From Bog-756 sp036511155 (GTDB lineage: Bacteria; Actinomycetota; Acidimicrobiia; Acidimicrobiales; RAAP-2): a DNA stretch of 30,764 nucleotides. The stretch lies in assembly GCA_036511155.1 (NCBI GenBank), contig DATCCR010000042.1, forward strand, positions 1 through 30,764, read 5' to 3'. This document shows, one piece after another, positions 1 through 9,611 of the stretch. The first letter of the stretch is position 1; each line of letters opens with the position of its first letter. Under the pieces are notes generated by a model, which saw only the letters and a program-made list of their open reading frames with translations, did no database searches and had not been told where the DNA came from. A program made the position numbers and the translations under genes.

Positions 1-589
1 CCTCCGCAGGGAGTGCCGGCACCGCGGCCGGGGTGGAGGCGATCAACCTGGGTGGCCCGGCCGGCCAGTCGGCCGAGGACCGGCGCAGGATCCGGTTCAC
101 CCACCGGGCTGCGAAGTCGTCGAGGCCCACGCCCTGGGCCCGGACCACGTCGAGCACCTCGGACGCCACGCCGCTGGTGGAACGGGCGATGATGGTGCCA
201 AGTTCGGTCTGCTCGACCAGCGAGTCGATGTCCACGCGCTGGACGACCTGCTCGATGTCGACCCGCTCGATGATCTTCTGCACGTCGACCCGCTCGATGA
301 TGGCCTCGACGTCGACCCGGGCCACGATCTGGTCCACGTCGACCCGCTCGATGATCTTCTGGACATCGACCCGCTCGATGATCTTCTCGACGTCCACCCG
401 GTCGACGAGGCTGTCCACGTCGACCTTGGACACGATGGCATCCACGTCCACCTTGGCCAGCACGGCGTCCATGTCGACCTGGGCGACGAGGGCGTTGATG
501 TCGACGGCGTCGAGCACCAGGTTGACCACCCGCTCGGCGATCGACTCGACGAGCTGCTCCATCCGGTTCGCCCCGGGAAGGGGGCTCAC
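1..589 (-). CDS. Nine-residue-repeat protein, probable N-terminal part of an RDD-type membrane protein (partial)
   Basis: The 3' end lies outside the window, so only about 196 residues are visible. After a short N-terminus (residues 1-28), eleven consecutive copies of a nine-residue unit of the form VDxxxIVxR run from about residue 29 to 127, followed by a degenerate twelfth (TELGTIIAR). Then comes a conserved-looking stretch, STSGVASEVLDVVRAQGVGL, and a basic segment (VNRILRR). Actinobacterial proteins of this architecture usually continue into an RDD membrane domain; that part cannot be checked here. The chosen start is GTG at 589-587, with GCGAGG about six bases upstream; an in-frame ATG at residue 10 is the alternative. 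It lies 99 bases downstream of the peroxiredoxin gene on the same strand. The repeats keep other frames open on both strands, but only this frame gives a regular protein pattern. No biochemical function can be assigned. Confidence 0.75.
   Translation of the reverse strand, partial: MSPLPGANRMEQLVESIAERVVNLVLDAVDINALVAQVDMDAVLAKVDVDAIVSKVDVDSLVDRVDVEKIIERVDVQKIIERVDVDQIVARVDVEAIIERVDVQKIIERVDIEQVVQRVDIDSLVEQTELGTIIARSTSGVASEVLDVVRAQGVGLDDFAARWVNRILRRSSADWPAGPPRLIASTPAAVPALPAE
182..505 (-). repeat. 27-bp tandem repeat (12 units) inside the coding region
   Basis: Twelve in-frame 27-base units encode VDxxxIVxR, the last one degenerate. Most units carry GTCGAC or GTCGAT at their start. Two units encode exactly VDVQKIIER and a third differs from them by one residue (VDVEKIIER), so some units look recently duplicated while the outer ones have diverged. 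Confidence 0.9.
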
Positions 590-688
590 GGCGTGCCTCG
601 CCGCAGGATCAGATCCATCGGCCCAGCTTCCCATCAGGCGGCACCGGAGTCGGGGACTCCGCCAAGGGCGGCGCGGCGCCCGGGAGAC

Positions 689-1147
689 TCAGTGGGCGGC
701 TGCCTTCAGCACCTCGAGTGCCTTGTCGGCGTGGACGTTCATCCGCACCTCGCTCTGGATCACCTCGAGCACCCGCAGATCGGACCCGATCACGAAGGTG
801 GCGCGCTTGGTGGGCGACAGCTTGGTGAACCGCCGTCGCACGCCGAACTGGGTGGCCACCGCCCCGTCGGGGTCGGACAGCAACGGGTAGTCGAACTCGT
901 GCTTGTCCGAGAACTTCTTCTGCTTCTCGACGTCGTCGGCGCTGATTCCCACCCGCTGGGCGCCGACCGCCTCGAACTCGGCCTTCATGTCCCGGAAGTG
1001 GCAGCTCTCGATCGTGCAGCCCGGCGTCATGGCCGCCGGGTAGAAGAACAGCACCACCGGGCCGGACGCCGCCAGGTCGCTCAGTCTGCGGGAGACACCG
1101 TCCTCGTCGGGGAGCTCGAAGTCGGGTGCCAGGTCGCCTTTGTCCAT
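689..1147 (-). CDS. Peroxiredoxin, PrxQ/BCP family
   Basis: A 152-residue thiol peroxidase that should reduce H2O2 and organic hydroperoxides in the cytoplasm using thioredoxin or a similar donor. The fold markers are present: APDFELPDEDG at the N-terminus, then FFYPAAMTPGCT with the peroxidatic Cys44 and a resolving Cys49 five residues later, the CxxxxC pattern of atypical 2-Cys PrxQ enzymes. Length is normal for the family. The usual YPRDDTPGCT is altered to YPAAMTPGCT, unlike the second PrxQ of this window at 14626-15090, so the two may differ in substrate or reductant. The ATG at 1147 has no Shine-Dalgarno, but a TAGCCT hexamer lies six bases upstream, suggesting a leaderless message. It is divergent from the ABC exporter and precedes the repeat protein. 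Confidence 0.93.
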   Translation of the reverse strand: MDKGDLAPDFELPDEDGVSRRLSDLAASGPVVLFFYPAAMTPGCTIESCHFRDMKAEFEAVGAQRVGISADDVEKQKKFSDKHEFDYPLLSDPDGAVATQFGVRRRFTKLSPTKRATFVIGSDLRVLEVIQSEVRMNVHADKALEVLKAAAH

Positions 1148-1153
1148 GGGGCG

Positions 1154-1159
1154 AGGCTA
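1154..1159 (-). promoter_or_regulatory. Candidate -10 element for a leaderless peroxiredoxin transcript
   Basis: TAGCCT on the minus strand ends six bases before the ATG of the PrxQ gene, placing the expected transcription start at or next to the start codon. No clear -35 was seen. Confidence 0.45.
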
Positions 1160-1249
1160 GTGGTGCCCAGCGACCACCGCCCCGGTGTCCCGGGCCAAAG
1201 TCCCGGGCCCTTATGATTCCCTGCACACTCGGATCGCCCCGGGACACGG

Positions 1250-1278
1250 TTGACGGTGGTTGTATTGCGATATATCGT
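1250..1278 (+). promoter_or_regulatory. Candidate sigma-70 promoter of the ABC exporter genes
   Basis: TTGACG (1250-1255), a 17-base spacer and TATCGT (1273-1278) match the housekeeping promoter consensus well. Transcription would begin near 1284, giving a leader of about 95 bases before the ATG at 1380. Confidence 0.55.
1268..1277. promoter_or_regulatory. Palindromic candidate operator CGATATATCG
   Basis: A perfect ten-base palindrome, AT-rich in GC-rich surroundings, covers part of the spacer and the -10 element of the exporter promoter. That is the position expected of a repressor site. No regulator gene is adjacent; PadR or TetR type regulators are common for such exporters, but that link is inference. 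Confidence 0.4.
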
Positions 1279-1379
1279 GAATGTACGCGAGCGGTCCGGT
1301 GCCCCGGCCCGCGGGCTTCGGGTTCGATCCGAACACCCACCGCCACCGCCGCCCCACAGCTTCCAGACGGGACATCTCC

Positions 1380-2432
1380 ATGAGCATCGCCATCGAAGTC
1401 GACGACCTGCGGAAGACCTTCAAGGGCAAGCGCGAGATACGCGCCCTCGACGGGGTCAGCTTCGCCGTCCCGGAGGGAACCGTCTTCGGCCTCCTCGGAC
1501 CCAACGGATCGGGGAAGACCACCGCCGTCCGGGTGCTCACCACCATCCTGCGCCCCGACCACGGCTCGGCCCGGGTGCTCGGCAACGACGTGGTGAAGCA
1601 GGCGGCGGCGGTGCGCTCGCTGATCGGGCTGGCGGGTCAGTACGCGGCGGTCGACGAGAACCTGACCGGCCGTGAGAACCTGCAGATGGTGGGCAAGCTC
1701 AACCACCTTCCGAACTCGTTCGTGGCCACCCGGGCGGTCGAGTTGCTGAACCAGTTCGACCTCTCCGACGCCGGCGACCGTCCGCTCAAGACGTACTCCG
1801 GTGGCATGCGCCGTCGCCTCGACCTGGCCGCCGCGCTGGTGGCCCGGCCGACCGTGCTCTTCCTCGACGAGCCCACCACCGGCCTCGACCCCCAGAGCCG
1901 CAACGACCTGTGGGAAGTCATCGAGCAACTGGTGGACGGCGGCACGACCGTCCTCCTCACCACCCAGTATCTCGAGGAGGCCGACCGTCTGGCCAGCACT
2001 CTGGCCGTCATCGACCACGGCAAGGTCATCGCCGAGGGCACGCCCGAGTCGATGAAGGCCGACCTCGGCGCCACCGTGCTGGAGGTCGGGCTGCCCTCCA
2101 TCGAAGATGCGCAGCGGACCGGTGCCATCCTCGATCGGCTCGGTGTCCACAACGCCATGGTCAACGGGACCCTGGTCGAGGTGACCGTCGAGAACGGCCC
2201 GCAGGCCGCCATGATCGCCCTGCGGAACCTCGACGCCGAGGGCATCGTCCCCCAGACGTTCAACCTGCGCGAGCCCAGCCTCGACGACGTGTTCCTCTCG
2301 ATCACCGGCCACCGCACCGAGGCCGAGGAGACCGACGAGGACGCCGACCTCAGCCCCCGGCAGAAGCGCAAGAAGGATCGCCTGGCCAAGCTCGAGCAGG
2401 CACTCCCCGTCCAGACGGGAGAGTACGCATGA
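1380..2432 (+). CDS. ABC transporter ATP-binding protein, DrrA family
   Basis: A 350-residue nucleotide-binding subunit of an ABC-2 type exporter of the daunorubicin-resistance (DrrA) kind. Visible motifs: Walker A GPNGSGKTT (residues 40-48), signature YSGGMRRRL (139-147), Walker B VLFLDEPTTGLDP (159-171), and LLTTQYLEEAD, where the usual H-loop His is replaced by Gln as is typical of DrrA proteins. About 100 residues follow the ATPase core and end in a charged segment (SPRQKRKKDRLAKLEQ). The start is set at ATG 1380 because homology begins there (SIAIEVDDLRKTFKG); the frame is open further upstream, to an ATG at 1281. The stop overlaps the start of the permease gene in ATGATGA, so the two are translationally coupled. 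The substrate is unknown; drug or lipid export are usual for the family. Confidence 0.95.
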   Translation: MSIAIEVDDLRKTFKGKREIRALDGVSFAVPEGTVFGLLGPNGSGKTTAVRVLTTILRPDHGSARVLGNDVVKQAAAVRSLIGLAGQYAAVDENLTGRENLQMVGKLNHLPNSFVATRAVELLNQFDLSDAGDRPLKTYSGGMRRRLDLAAALVARPTVLFLDEPTTGLDPQSRNDLWEVIEQLVDGGTTVLLTTQYLEEADRLASTLAVIDHGKVIAEGTPESMKADLGATVLEVGLPSIEDAQRTGAILDRLGVHNAMVNGTLVEVTVENGPQAAMIALRNLDAEGIVPQTFNLREPSLDDVFLSITGHRTEAEETDEDADLSPRQKRKKDRLAKLEQALPVQTGEYA

Positions 2433-3277
2433 TGACCACGGCCGTCGTCGCCCCCACCGTGTCCGGCGCCCCGCACTCCACGGGTGTCCTGACCAACCTG
2501 AAGTGGCTCGTCTCGGACACCCTGACCCTGACCCGCCGCAACCTGCTGGCCATCACGCGGATCCCCGAGGCGCTGTTCTTCTCCACCGTGCAGCCGATCA
2601 TGTTCGTGCTGCTGTTCCGTTACGTGTTCGGCGGCGCCATCCACACCGACGCCACCAGCTACGTCAACTACCTGCTGCCCGGCATCTTCGTGCAGACGGT
2701 GGCCTTCGGCTCGGTGAGCACCAGCATCGGCCTGGCCGAGGACCTCCAGAAGGGCATCATCGAGCGGTTCCGGGCCCTCCCCATGTCCCGTGGCGCCGTC
2801 CTCCTCGGGCGCACGACCGCCGACCTCGTCCGCAACATCTTCGTGATCATCATCATGACGGTCGTCGGTCTCCTGGTCGGCTTCCGACCCTCGACCGGAT
2901 TCCCGTCCTACATGGCCGGCATCGCCCTGATCCTGCTCTTCGCCTACGCCCTGTCCTGGTTCTTCGCCATCGTCGGCCTGTCGGCCCCGAACTCCGAGAC
3001 GGCCCAGGTCATGTCGTTCCCGCTGATCTTCCCGCTGACGTTCATTTCGGCGGCGTTCGTGCCGCTGTCGTCGATGCCCAGTTGGCTCCAGGGGTTCGCC
3101 ACCTACCAGCCGTTCAGCGTGACGGTGAGCGCCTGCCGGTCGCTGATGGTCGGACCGGCCTCGACCGGGACAGGCAAGAGCACGATGTTCTGGGTGTGGC
3201 AGTCCCTGGCCTGGACCGTCGGGCTCCTCATCGTCTTCATCCCGCTGGCCATCCGCCGGTACCGCACCCGCACCTGA
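2429..3277 (+). CDS. ABC-2 type permease, DrrB family
   Basis: A 282-residue integral membrane subunit that pairs with the ATPase immediately upstream. The N-terminal 40 residues are cytoplasmic, then hydrophobic segments appear around ALFFSTVQPIMFVLLFRYVF, the YLLPGIFVQTVAFG region, IFVIIIMTVVGLLVG, IALILLFAYALSWFFAIVGL, the FPLIFPLTFISAAFVPL region and a final AWTVGLLIVFIPLAI: six spans, as expected for ABC-2 permeases. The cytoplasmic loop EDLQKGIIERFRALPMSRGAVLLGR is the typical coupling region. Two adjacent ATG codons (2429 and 2432) are possible starts; the first overlaps the stop of the preceding gene. Confidence 0.93.
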   Translation: MMTTAVVAPTVSGAPHSTGVLTNLKWLVSDTLTLTRRNLLAITRIPEALFFSTVQPIMFVLLFRYVFGGAIHTDATSYVNYLLPGIFVQTVAFGSVSTSIGLAEDLQKGIIERFRALPMSRGAVLLGRTTADLVRNIFVIIIMTVVGLLVGFRPSTGFPSYMAGIALILLFAYALSWFFAIVGLSAPNSETAQVMSFPLIFPLTFISAAFVPLSSMPSWLQGFATYQPFSVTVSACRSLMVGPASTGTGKSTMFWVWQSLAWTVGLLIVFIPLAIRRYRTRT

Positions 3278-3311
3278 GGCCCCCGCAGAATTCCCCCGCC
3301 CCGTGACGGGG

Positions 3312-3317
3312 CAGAAT
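3312..3317 (+). promoter_or_regulatory. Candidate -10 element for aconitase
   Basis: CAGAAT lies six bases before the aconitase ATG at 3324, the spacing expected for leaderless initiation. The following GGGGG could also act as a ribosome binding site, so the call is tentative. Confidence 0.35.
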
Positions 3318-3323
3318 GGGGGC

Positions 3324-6014
<2,691 letters not shown>

Positions 6015-6032
6015 CCGGGGGCCGAAGGGAGG

Positions 6033-6050
6033 CCGGCCTGAACGGGCCGG
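6033..6050. terminator. Small hairpin between convergent genes
   Basis: CCGGCC, a six-base loop (TGAACG) and GGCCGG form a perfect six-bp stem between the aconitase and HAD stop codons. No T-run follows on either strand. It could serve as a bidirectional terminator. Confidence 0.35.
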
Positions 6051-6059
6051 GCGAGTGGT

Positions 6060-6827
6060 TCAGTCCAGCAGGGCGGACAGTTCGACCACCGAATCCACCA
6101 CAGTCACCCGCGGGTGCTCGGCCGGCGGGGTCCGACCATCGGCGATCCACACGACGGACATGCCCGCGGCCAGTCCGCCCTCGACGTCCCGCTCCCAGCT
6201 GTCGCCCACCATGACCGACGCCTCGGGCGTGGCGCCCAGGCGGTCGAGGAGGCCGAGGAAGACTGCGGGCTCGGGTTTGCCCACGCCCAGCTCGCCCGAG
6301 ATGACCTCCCCGGCGAAGGCACCGGTCAGTCCGGCCTGCCGGAGCTTCAGGCGCTGGATGTCCGAGGGGCCGTTGGTGATGAGGCCCAGCCGGTGGCGGG
6401 TACCCACCTCGGCCAGGGTGTCGTGCATCCCCTCGATGACGGGGTGGCCCCGGCGCTGGGCGTCCTCGAAGCGTTGGGCTGCGACCATCAACAGACCGGG
6501 GTCATCGACGCCGAGGGCGACACCCACGGCCCGCCACGCCTCGATCCGGTAGGTCGGCGCCCACTCGACCAGTCCGGCAACCGAGGCGTGGTTGCCCTCG
6601 AAGGTCGACCACAATCCCTCCCACGAGGCGAAGCCGAGGCCGACGGCGCTCCGGTGGTCGGCGCCCTTGGTCCAGACCGAACGCACGGCCTCGAGGGCGG
6701 GCTGCTCGGAGGCCACCGGGTCGACGCCGGGCAGGGTGGCGATCGCCTCGCGCAGTGAGGCCATGGCGTAGGACACCTCGACGATGAGCGTGTCGTCGAG
6801 GTCGAAGACGACAGCTCGGGTGGTCAT
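6060..6827 (-). CDS. HAD-superfamily hydrolase
   Basis: A 255-residue soluble phosphatase-like enzyme. HAD motif I is FDLDDT with nucleophile Asp9 and acid/base Asp11, motif II is LITNGPSD, motif III is the Lys of GKPEPAVF, and motif IV is VMVGDSWERDVEGG. A helical cap of about 100 residues sits between motifs I and II (class C1), as in the YjjG / HAD-IA group that acts on small phosphorylated metabolites. The substrate cannot be predicted. The start ATG 6827 is chosen because homology begins directly after it (TTRAVVFDLDD). There is no Shine-Dalgarno, but TACCAT lies seven bases upstream. Confidence 0.9.
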   Translation of the reverse strand: MTTRAVVFDLDDTLIVEVSYAMASLREAIATLPGVDPVASEQPALEAVRSVWTKGADHRSAVGLGFASWEGLWSTFEGNHASVAGLVEWAPTYRIEAWRAVGVALGVDDPGLLMVAAQRFEDAQRRGHPVIEGMHDTLAEVGTRHRLGLITNGPSDIQRLKLRQAGLTGAFAGEVISGELGVGKPEPAVFLGLLDRLGATPEASVMVGDSWERDVEGGLAAGMSVVWIADGRTPPAEHPRVTVVDSVVELSALLD

Positions 6828-6834
6828 GGCGGCG

Positions 6835-6840
6835 ATGGTA
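6835..6840 (-). promoter_or_regulatory. Candidate -10 element for the HAD gene
   Basis: TACCAT on the minus strand, seven bases before the ATG, in a region without a ribosome binding site. Confidence 0.4.
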
Positions 6841-6939
6841 GCAACGGCCGGGCGGGGTGCCGCCTCGGGGAACCCGGTCCGTGCGCGCCCGCCCCCGGGC
6901 GCAGAGCCCGGGGGCGCACACATTCGCCGGCCGTTCGCG

Positions 6940-7254
6940 TCAGCCGTTGGCGTGCTCCTGAGCCTTGAGGATCAGGGGCAGTGCCGCGTCGAGATCGACG
7001 CCGATCTTGGCTTCGAGCTCGATGAACTCGCCGAGGCTGAGGGCCTGCTCGAGTTCCAGGGCCAGCGCCGCCTCGACGTCCTTCACATTGTCGATGGTGA
7101 CGCCGCCCGAACCGTCGCTGTAGGAGTACCAGCAGAGGCGCTCGCTACTGGTGTCGGCCGCCACCTTCTGCTCGAGCTTGCCCCACAGGGACATCAGTCG
7201 GTTGAACTGGTCCGGGCTCAGGGGACGGCTCTTCCACGTGGTGATCAGAATCAT
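6940..7254 (-). CDS. Small conserved-looking protein, possible DUF3303-like alpha/beta fold
   Basis: A 104-residue soluble protein starting MILITTWKSRPLSP, with a central segment CWYSYSDGSGGVTIDNVKDV and an acidic helical C-terminus. The pattern (an initial strand with TW, then a helix, then a strand with SDGSGG) recalls DUF3303 proteins, which have a ferredoxin-like dimeric fold; that is a resemblance judged by eye. The ATG at 7254 is supported by GGAGAAG five bases upstream, one of the best ribosome binding sites in the window, which argues that this is a real, well-translated gene. It sits between the HAD gene and the dehydrogenase, all on the minus strand. No function is assigned. Confidence 0.8.
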   Translation of the reverse strand: MILITTWKSRPLSPDQFNRLMSLWGKLEQKVAADTSSERLCWYSYSDGSGGVTIDNVKDVEAALALELEQALSLGEFIELEAKIGVDLDAALPLILKAQEHANG

Positions 7255-7464
7255 CGCTTCTTCTCCATTTCCGCCAGGGGGACACTCGCCTCCCGCCTTA
7301 GGACACGTTCCTCCCCGACGGGTCGGATTGCAATCGGTAGATGCAAGTTCTTCGGATCACATGCCGCCAGACGGCAGGAACAGGGAGTGGCCCGGTCCCG
7401 GGTGTGCGGCCCACCGCGCAGCGCACGGCCCCCGGACCCCGACCGGTCACCACCGTCGCCAGGG

Positions 7465-8547
7465 TCAGGCGGTCGGGTGCTGCCGGATCCGGCGGATGAC
7501 CTCGTCGACGACGCCGCTCGTGGTGCCTTCGCCTCCGAGGTCGAAGGTGCGGATGCCGTCGGCCGCCGCGCCGAGGGTGGCCCGGCGGATGGCCCCGGCC
7601 GCGTCGGACACGGCGTGGCCCTGGACCATGGACGCGTGGTCGAGGGCTGCCGCACAGGCCAACAGCATGGCCATCGGATTGGCCACGTTCTTGCCCTGCA
7701 GGGACGGCGCCGTTCCGTGCGGCGCCTCGGCCATGGCCACGGTGGGCCGGAGGTCGTCGTCGAGGGCCAGGAGGACCGACTCGGCCCCGGCGATGGAGCC
7801 GAACAGGGCGAGGACGAGATCGGACAGGCAGTCCCCATCCCGGTTGAGGGCCGGGATGACCAGCGACTGGTCGTCGGCCTCGGTCAGCAGGCCGGCGTAG
7901 GCGGCGTCGATGAGCGTGGGCCGGTAGGGGACGTTCGGATGACGGGCCGCCGCCGCGTCCATCTCCTCCTTCAGCATCCCCTCGTAGACCGTGGACACCG
8001 TCCACTTCGGTCCGCCGTAGACGCAGGCGTCGAGGCTGTCGGCGGCCCGGAACGAGTACTCGGCCACCGAGCGGCAGACCGACCGGTCGATGCGCTCCGT
8101 CCGCCACGCCTGCTCGTCCACCCCGCCGACGGTGCCCGTGCGCCCCTCGTCGGCGCCGTAGGCGTCGCCCACGGCCATGCGGACCACCACGATGGGATGG
8201 ACCACCGGTGCCAGTGGGACCACCCCAGGAATGCGGCGTCCGGTCCGCACGATCACCGACCCGCCCACGCCCTCGCGCAGGATGCGGTTGGGGGAGCCCA
8301 CGTCGCCGGTCTCGGGTGGGGTGATGGTGGCGGCCTTCAGGCCCAGTCCCACCTCGACCATGGCCTCGGCGGCCTCGGACACCACGGCGTTCTTGGTCCG
8401 GCGCCGGTGCTCCAGCGAGAGGTCGAAGCGGATCAGCTCGAGCGGGATGCCGATGACGGAGGGATCGAGCACCCGGAGCGCCTCGTCGAGCAGTTCCTGC
8501 CCGGTCTCGTCACCCTCGCAGACCACCAGCCGCGTGTGCTCGGTCAT
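7465..8547 (-). CDS. Isocitrate dehydrogenase-like (type II IDH / decarboxylating beta-hydroxyacid dehydrogenase family)
   Basis: A 360-residue member of the isocitrate/isopropylmalate dehydrogenase superfamily. Aligned by eye to eukaryote-type NADP-IDH (human IDH1), the catalytic set is retained: Thr76 and Ser85 (ATITPPE, GSPN), Arg91, Arg101 and Arg123 (equivalent to R100, R109, R132), Tyr130 (Y139), Lys181 (K212), and metal ligands Asp214, Asp239 and Asp243 (D252, D275, D279). EAPHGT replaces the cofactor motif EAAHGT. The rest is highly diverged and the protein is about 50 residues shorter than usual. It could be a true isocitrate dehydrogenase, in keeping with the nearby aconitase, or act on another 2-hydroxy-3-carboxy acid. 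Start ATG 8547 is preceded directly by GGGGAG; a GTG nine bases upstream is possible. Confidence 0.87.
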   Translation of the reverse strand: MTEHTRLVVCEGDETGQELLDEALRVLDPSVIGIPLELIRFDLSLEHRRRTKNAVVSEAAEAMVEVGLGLKAATITPPETGDVGSPNRILREGVGGSVIVRTGRRIPGVVPLAPVVHPIVVVRMAVGDAYGADEGRTGTVGGVDEQAWRTERIDRSVCRSVAEYSFRAADSLDACVYGGPKWTVSTVYEGMLKEEMDAAAARHPNVPYRPTLIDAAYAGLLTEADDQSLVIPALNRDGDCLSDLVLALFGSIAGAESVLLALDDDLRPTVAMAEAPHGTAPSLQGKNVANPMAMLLACAAALDHASMVQGHAVSDAAGAIRRATLGAAADGIRTFDLGGEGTTSGVVDEVIRRIRQHPTA

Positions 8548-8605
8548 CTCCCCCACAGTCCCACGGATGACCGGAGGGGGCCAAGTCCATCGGACCACGC
8601 GCCCC

Positions 8606-8833
8606 TCAGGCCGCCTGGGCCGGGTGGCCGGCCGACCACCACCGCCGCAGGGCGATGACCGTCCAGACCGCCTCGACCACACCGAAGGGCCATGCCCCCG
8701 AGGCGAAGCCGTAGCTCGAGGAGAGGGCACATCCCCCGGCGAAGGCCAGGACGAAGCCGTTTCCGCGCCGCTCGAGGGCGTACATGGTCATCATGAACGT
8801 CAGGGCGATGACGCCGTAGAGGGTGAGTGCCAT
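8606..8833 (-). CDS. Small membrane protein, unknown function
   Basis: A 75-residue protein with two or three hydrophobic stretches: LTLYGVIALTFMMTMYAL near the N-terminus, GFVLAFAGGCALSSSYGF, and WPFGVVEAVWTVIALRRWW. It ends in a short polar tail. I do not recognise a named family. It lies on the same strand between the PAQR protein and the dehydrogenase. The ATG at 8833 has no Shine-Dalgarno, but TACGAT lies six bases upstream, the same arrangement as several other genes here, which supports this start and the reality of the gene. Confidence 0.7.
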   Translation of the reverse strand: MALTLYGVIALTFMMTMYALERRGNGFVLAFAGGCALSSSYGFASGAWPFGVVEAVWTVIALRRWWSAGHPAQAA

Positions 8834-8839
8834 GGCGGC

Positions 8840-8845
8840 ATCGTA
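8840..8845 (-). promoter_or_regulatory. Candidate -10 element for the small membrane protein
   Basis: TACGAT on the minus strand, six bases before the ATG at 8833; no ribosome binding site is visible between them. Confidence 0.4.
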
Positions 8846-8903
8846 CGCACCGCCCGGATCTGCTGGCCGGGAGGCCGGTCCTCACCGTCAGCCCAGCCGG
8901 CCG

Positions 8904-9611
8904 TCAGCCGGCGAGCGGTAGGACGAACACGGCGATCACGATGAAGTGGCACACCGCGCCGACGATGGTGCAGGCGTGGAAGACCTCGTGGTAGCCGAAG
9001 ACGCCGGGCACCGGGTTGGGCTTCTTGATGGCGTAGACCACGGCACCGGCCGAGTAGGCCAGGCCTCCGACGAGCAGGAGCGCGAACCCGGCGGGGCCGA
9101 GCGCCCGGTAGAGCTGGGGCAGGACGACCACGGCCGCCCAGCCCACGACCACGTACGGCAGGGCGATGACCCACTTCGGGGCGTCCAGCCACACCTGGCG
9201 CAGGGTGATGCCGAGGGCAGCGCCGATCCACACGATCAGCAGCAGGATGGTGCGGGCCCAGCCGGTCAGGGCGATGGCGGCAACCGCGGTGTACGACCCG
9301 GCGATGGCGATGAAGATGGTGGAGTGGTCGGCCCGCCGCATCCGGCGCCGACCGACCGGGCCCCAGGTGTGACGGTGGAACAGAGCGCTCACACCGAACA
9401 GCAGCGAGATGGCGCAGGCGTAGACGAGGCAGACCAGCTTCGACGAGGTCGTCGGCGCGTCCCACACCAGCCACGCCCCCGACGCCACCGAAACGAAGAA
9501 AGCGACCTCGTGGAGGACGCCCCGCAGCTTCGGCTTGACCGGCCCCTCGGACCCGTCGTCGTCGGTGTCGACGTCGGCACTTGCCCCGGCCGGCCCGATG
9601 CCGGCGCTCAC
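8904..9611 (-). CDS. Hemolysin III / PAQR-family membrane protein (TrhA type)
   Basis: A 235-residue seven-helix membrane protein. The conserved His-bearing motifs of the family are visible: LRGVLHEVAFF before the first span, SALFHRHTW, RADHSTIFIAIAGSYT, and GYHEVFHACTIVGAVCHF near the C-terminus; the histidines probably bind zinc in a hydrolase-like membrane site. Bacterial members (TrhA, YqfA) are tied to membrane lipid homeostasis; 'hemolysin' is a historical name. The N-terminal 28 residues are acidic and poorly conserved. The GTG start shares bases with the TGA stop of the amidotransferase gene (GTGA), so translation is coupled to it. Confidence 0.92.
   Translation of the reverse strand: MSAGIGPAGASADVDTDDDGSEGPVKPKLRGVLHEVAFFVSVASGAWLVWDAPTTSSKLVCLVYACAISLLFGVSALFHRHTWGPVGRRRMRRADHSTIFIAIAGSYTAVAAIALTGWARTILLLIVWIGAALGITLRQVWLDAPKWVIALPYVVVGWAAVVVLPQLYRALGPAGFALLLVGGLAYSAGAVVYAIKKPNPVPGVFGYHEVFHACTIVGAVCHFIVIAVFVLPLAG

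Noticed and set aside
182..505. Possible CRISPR array
   Set aside because: The 27-base units are contiguous with no spacers and encode an in-frame protein repeat.
33..890. Long plus-strand reading frame opposite the repeat protein
   Set aside because: Its Ser/Thr/Arg-rich product is the antisense of the VDxxxIVxR repeats and runs into the peroxiredoxin gene; no domain is recognisable.
7326..7335. Palindrome GATTGCAATC upstream of the small protein gene
   Set aside because: Short, with no promoter elements around it; not enough to call an operator.
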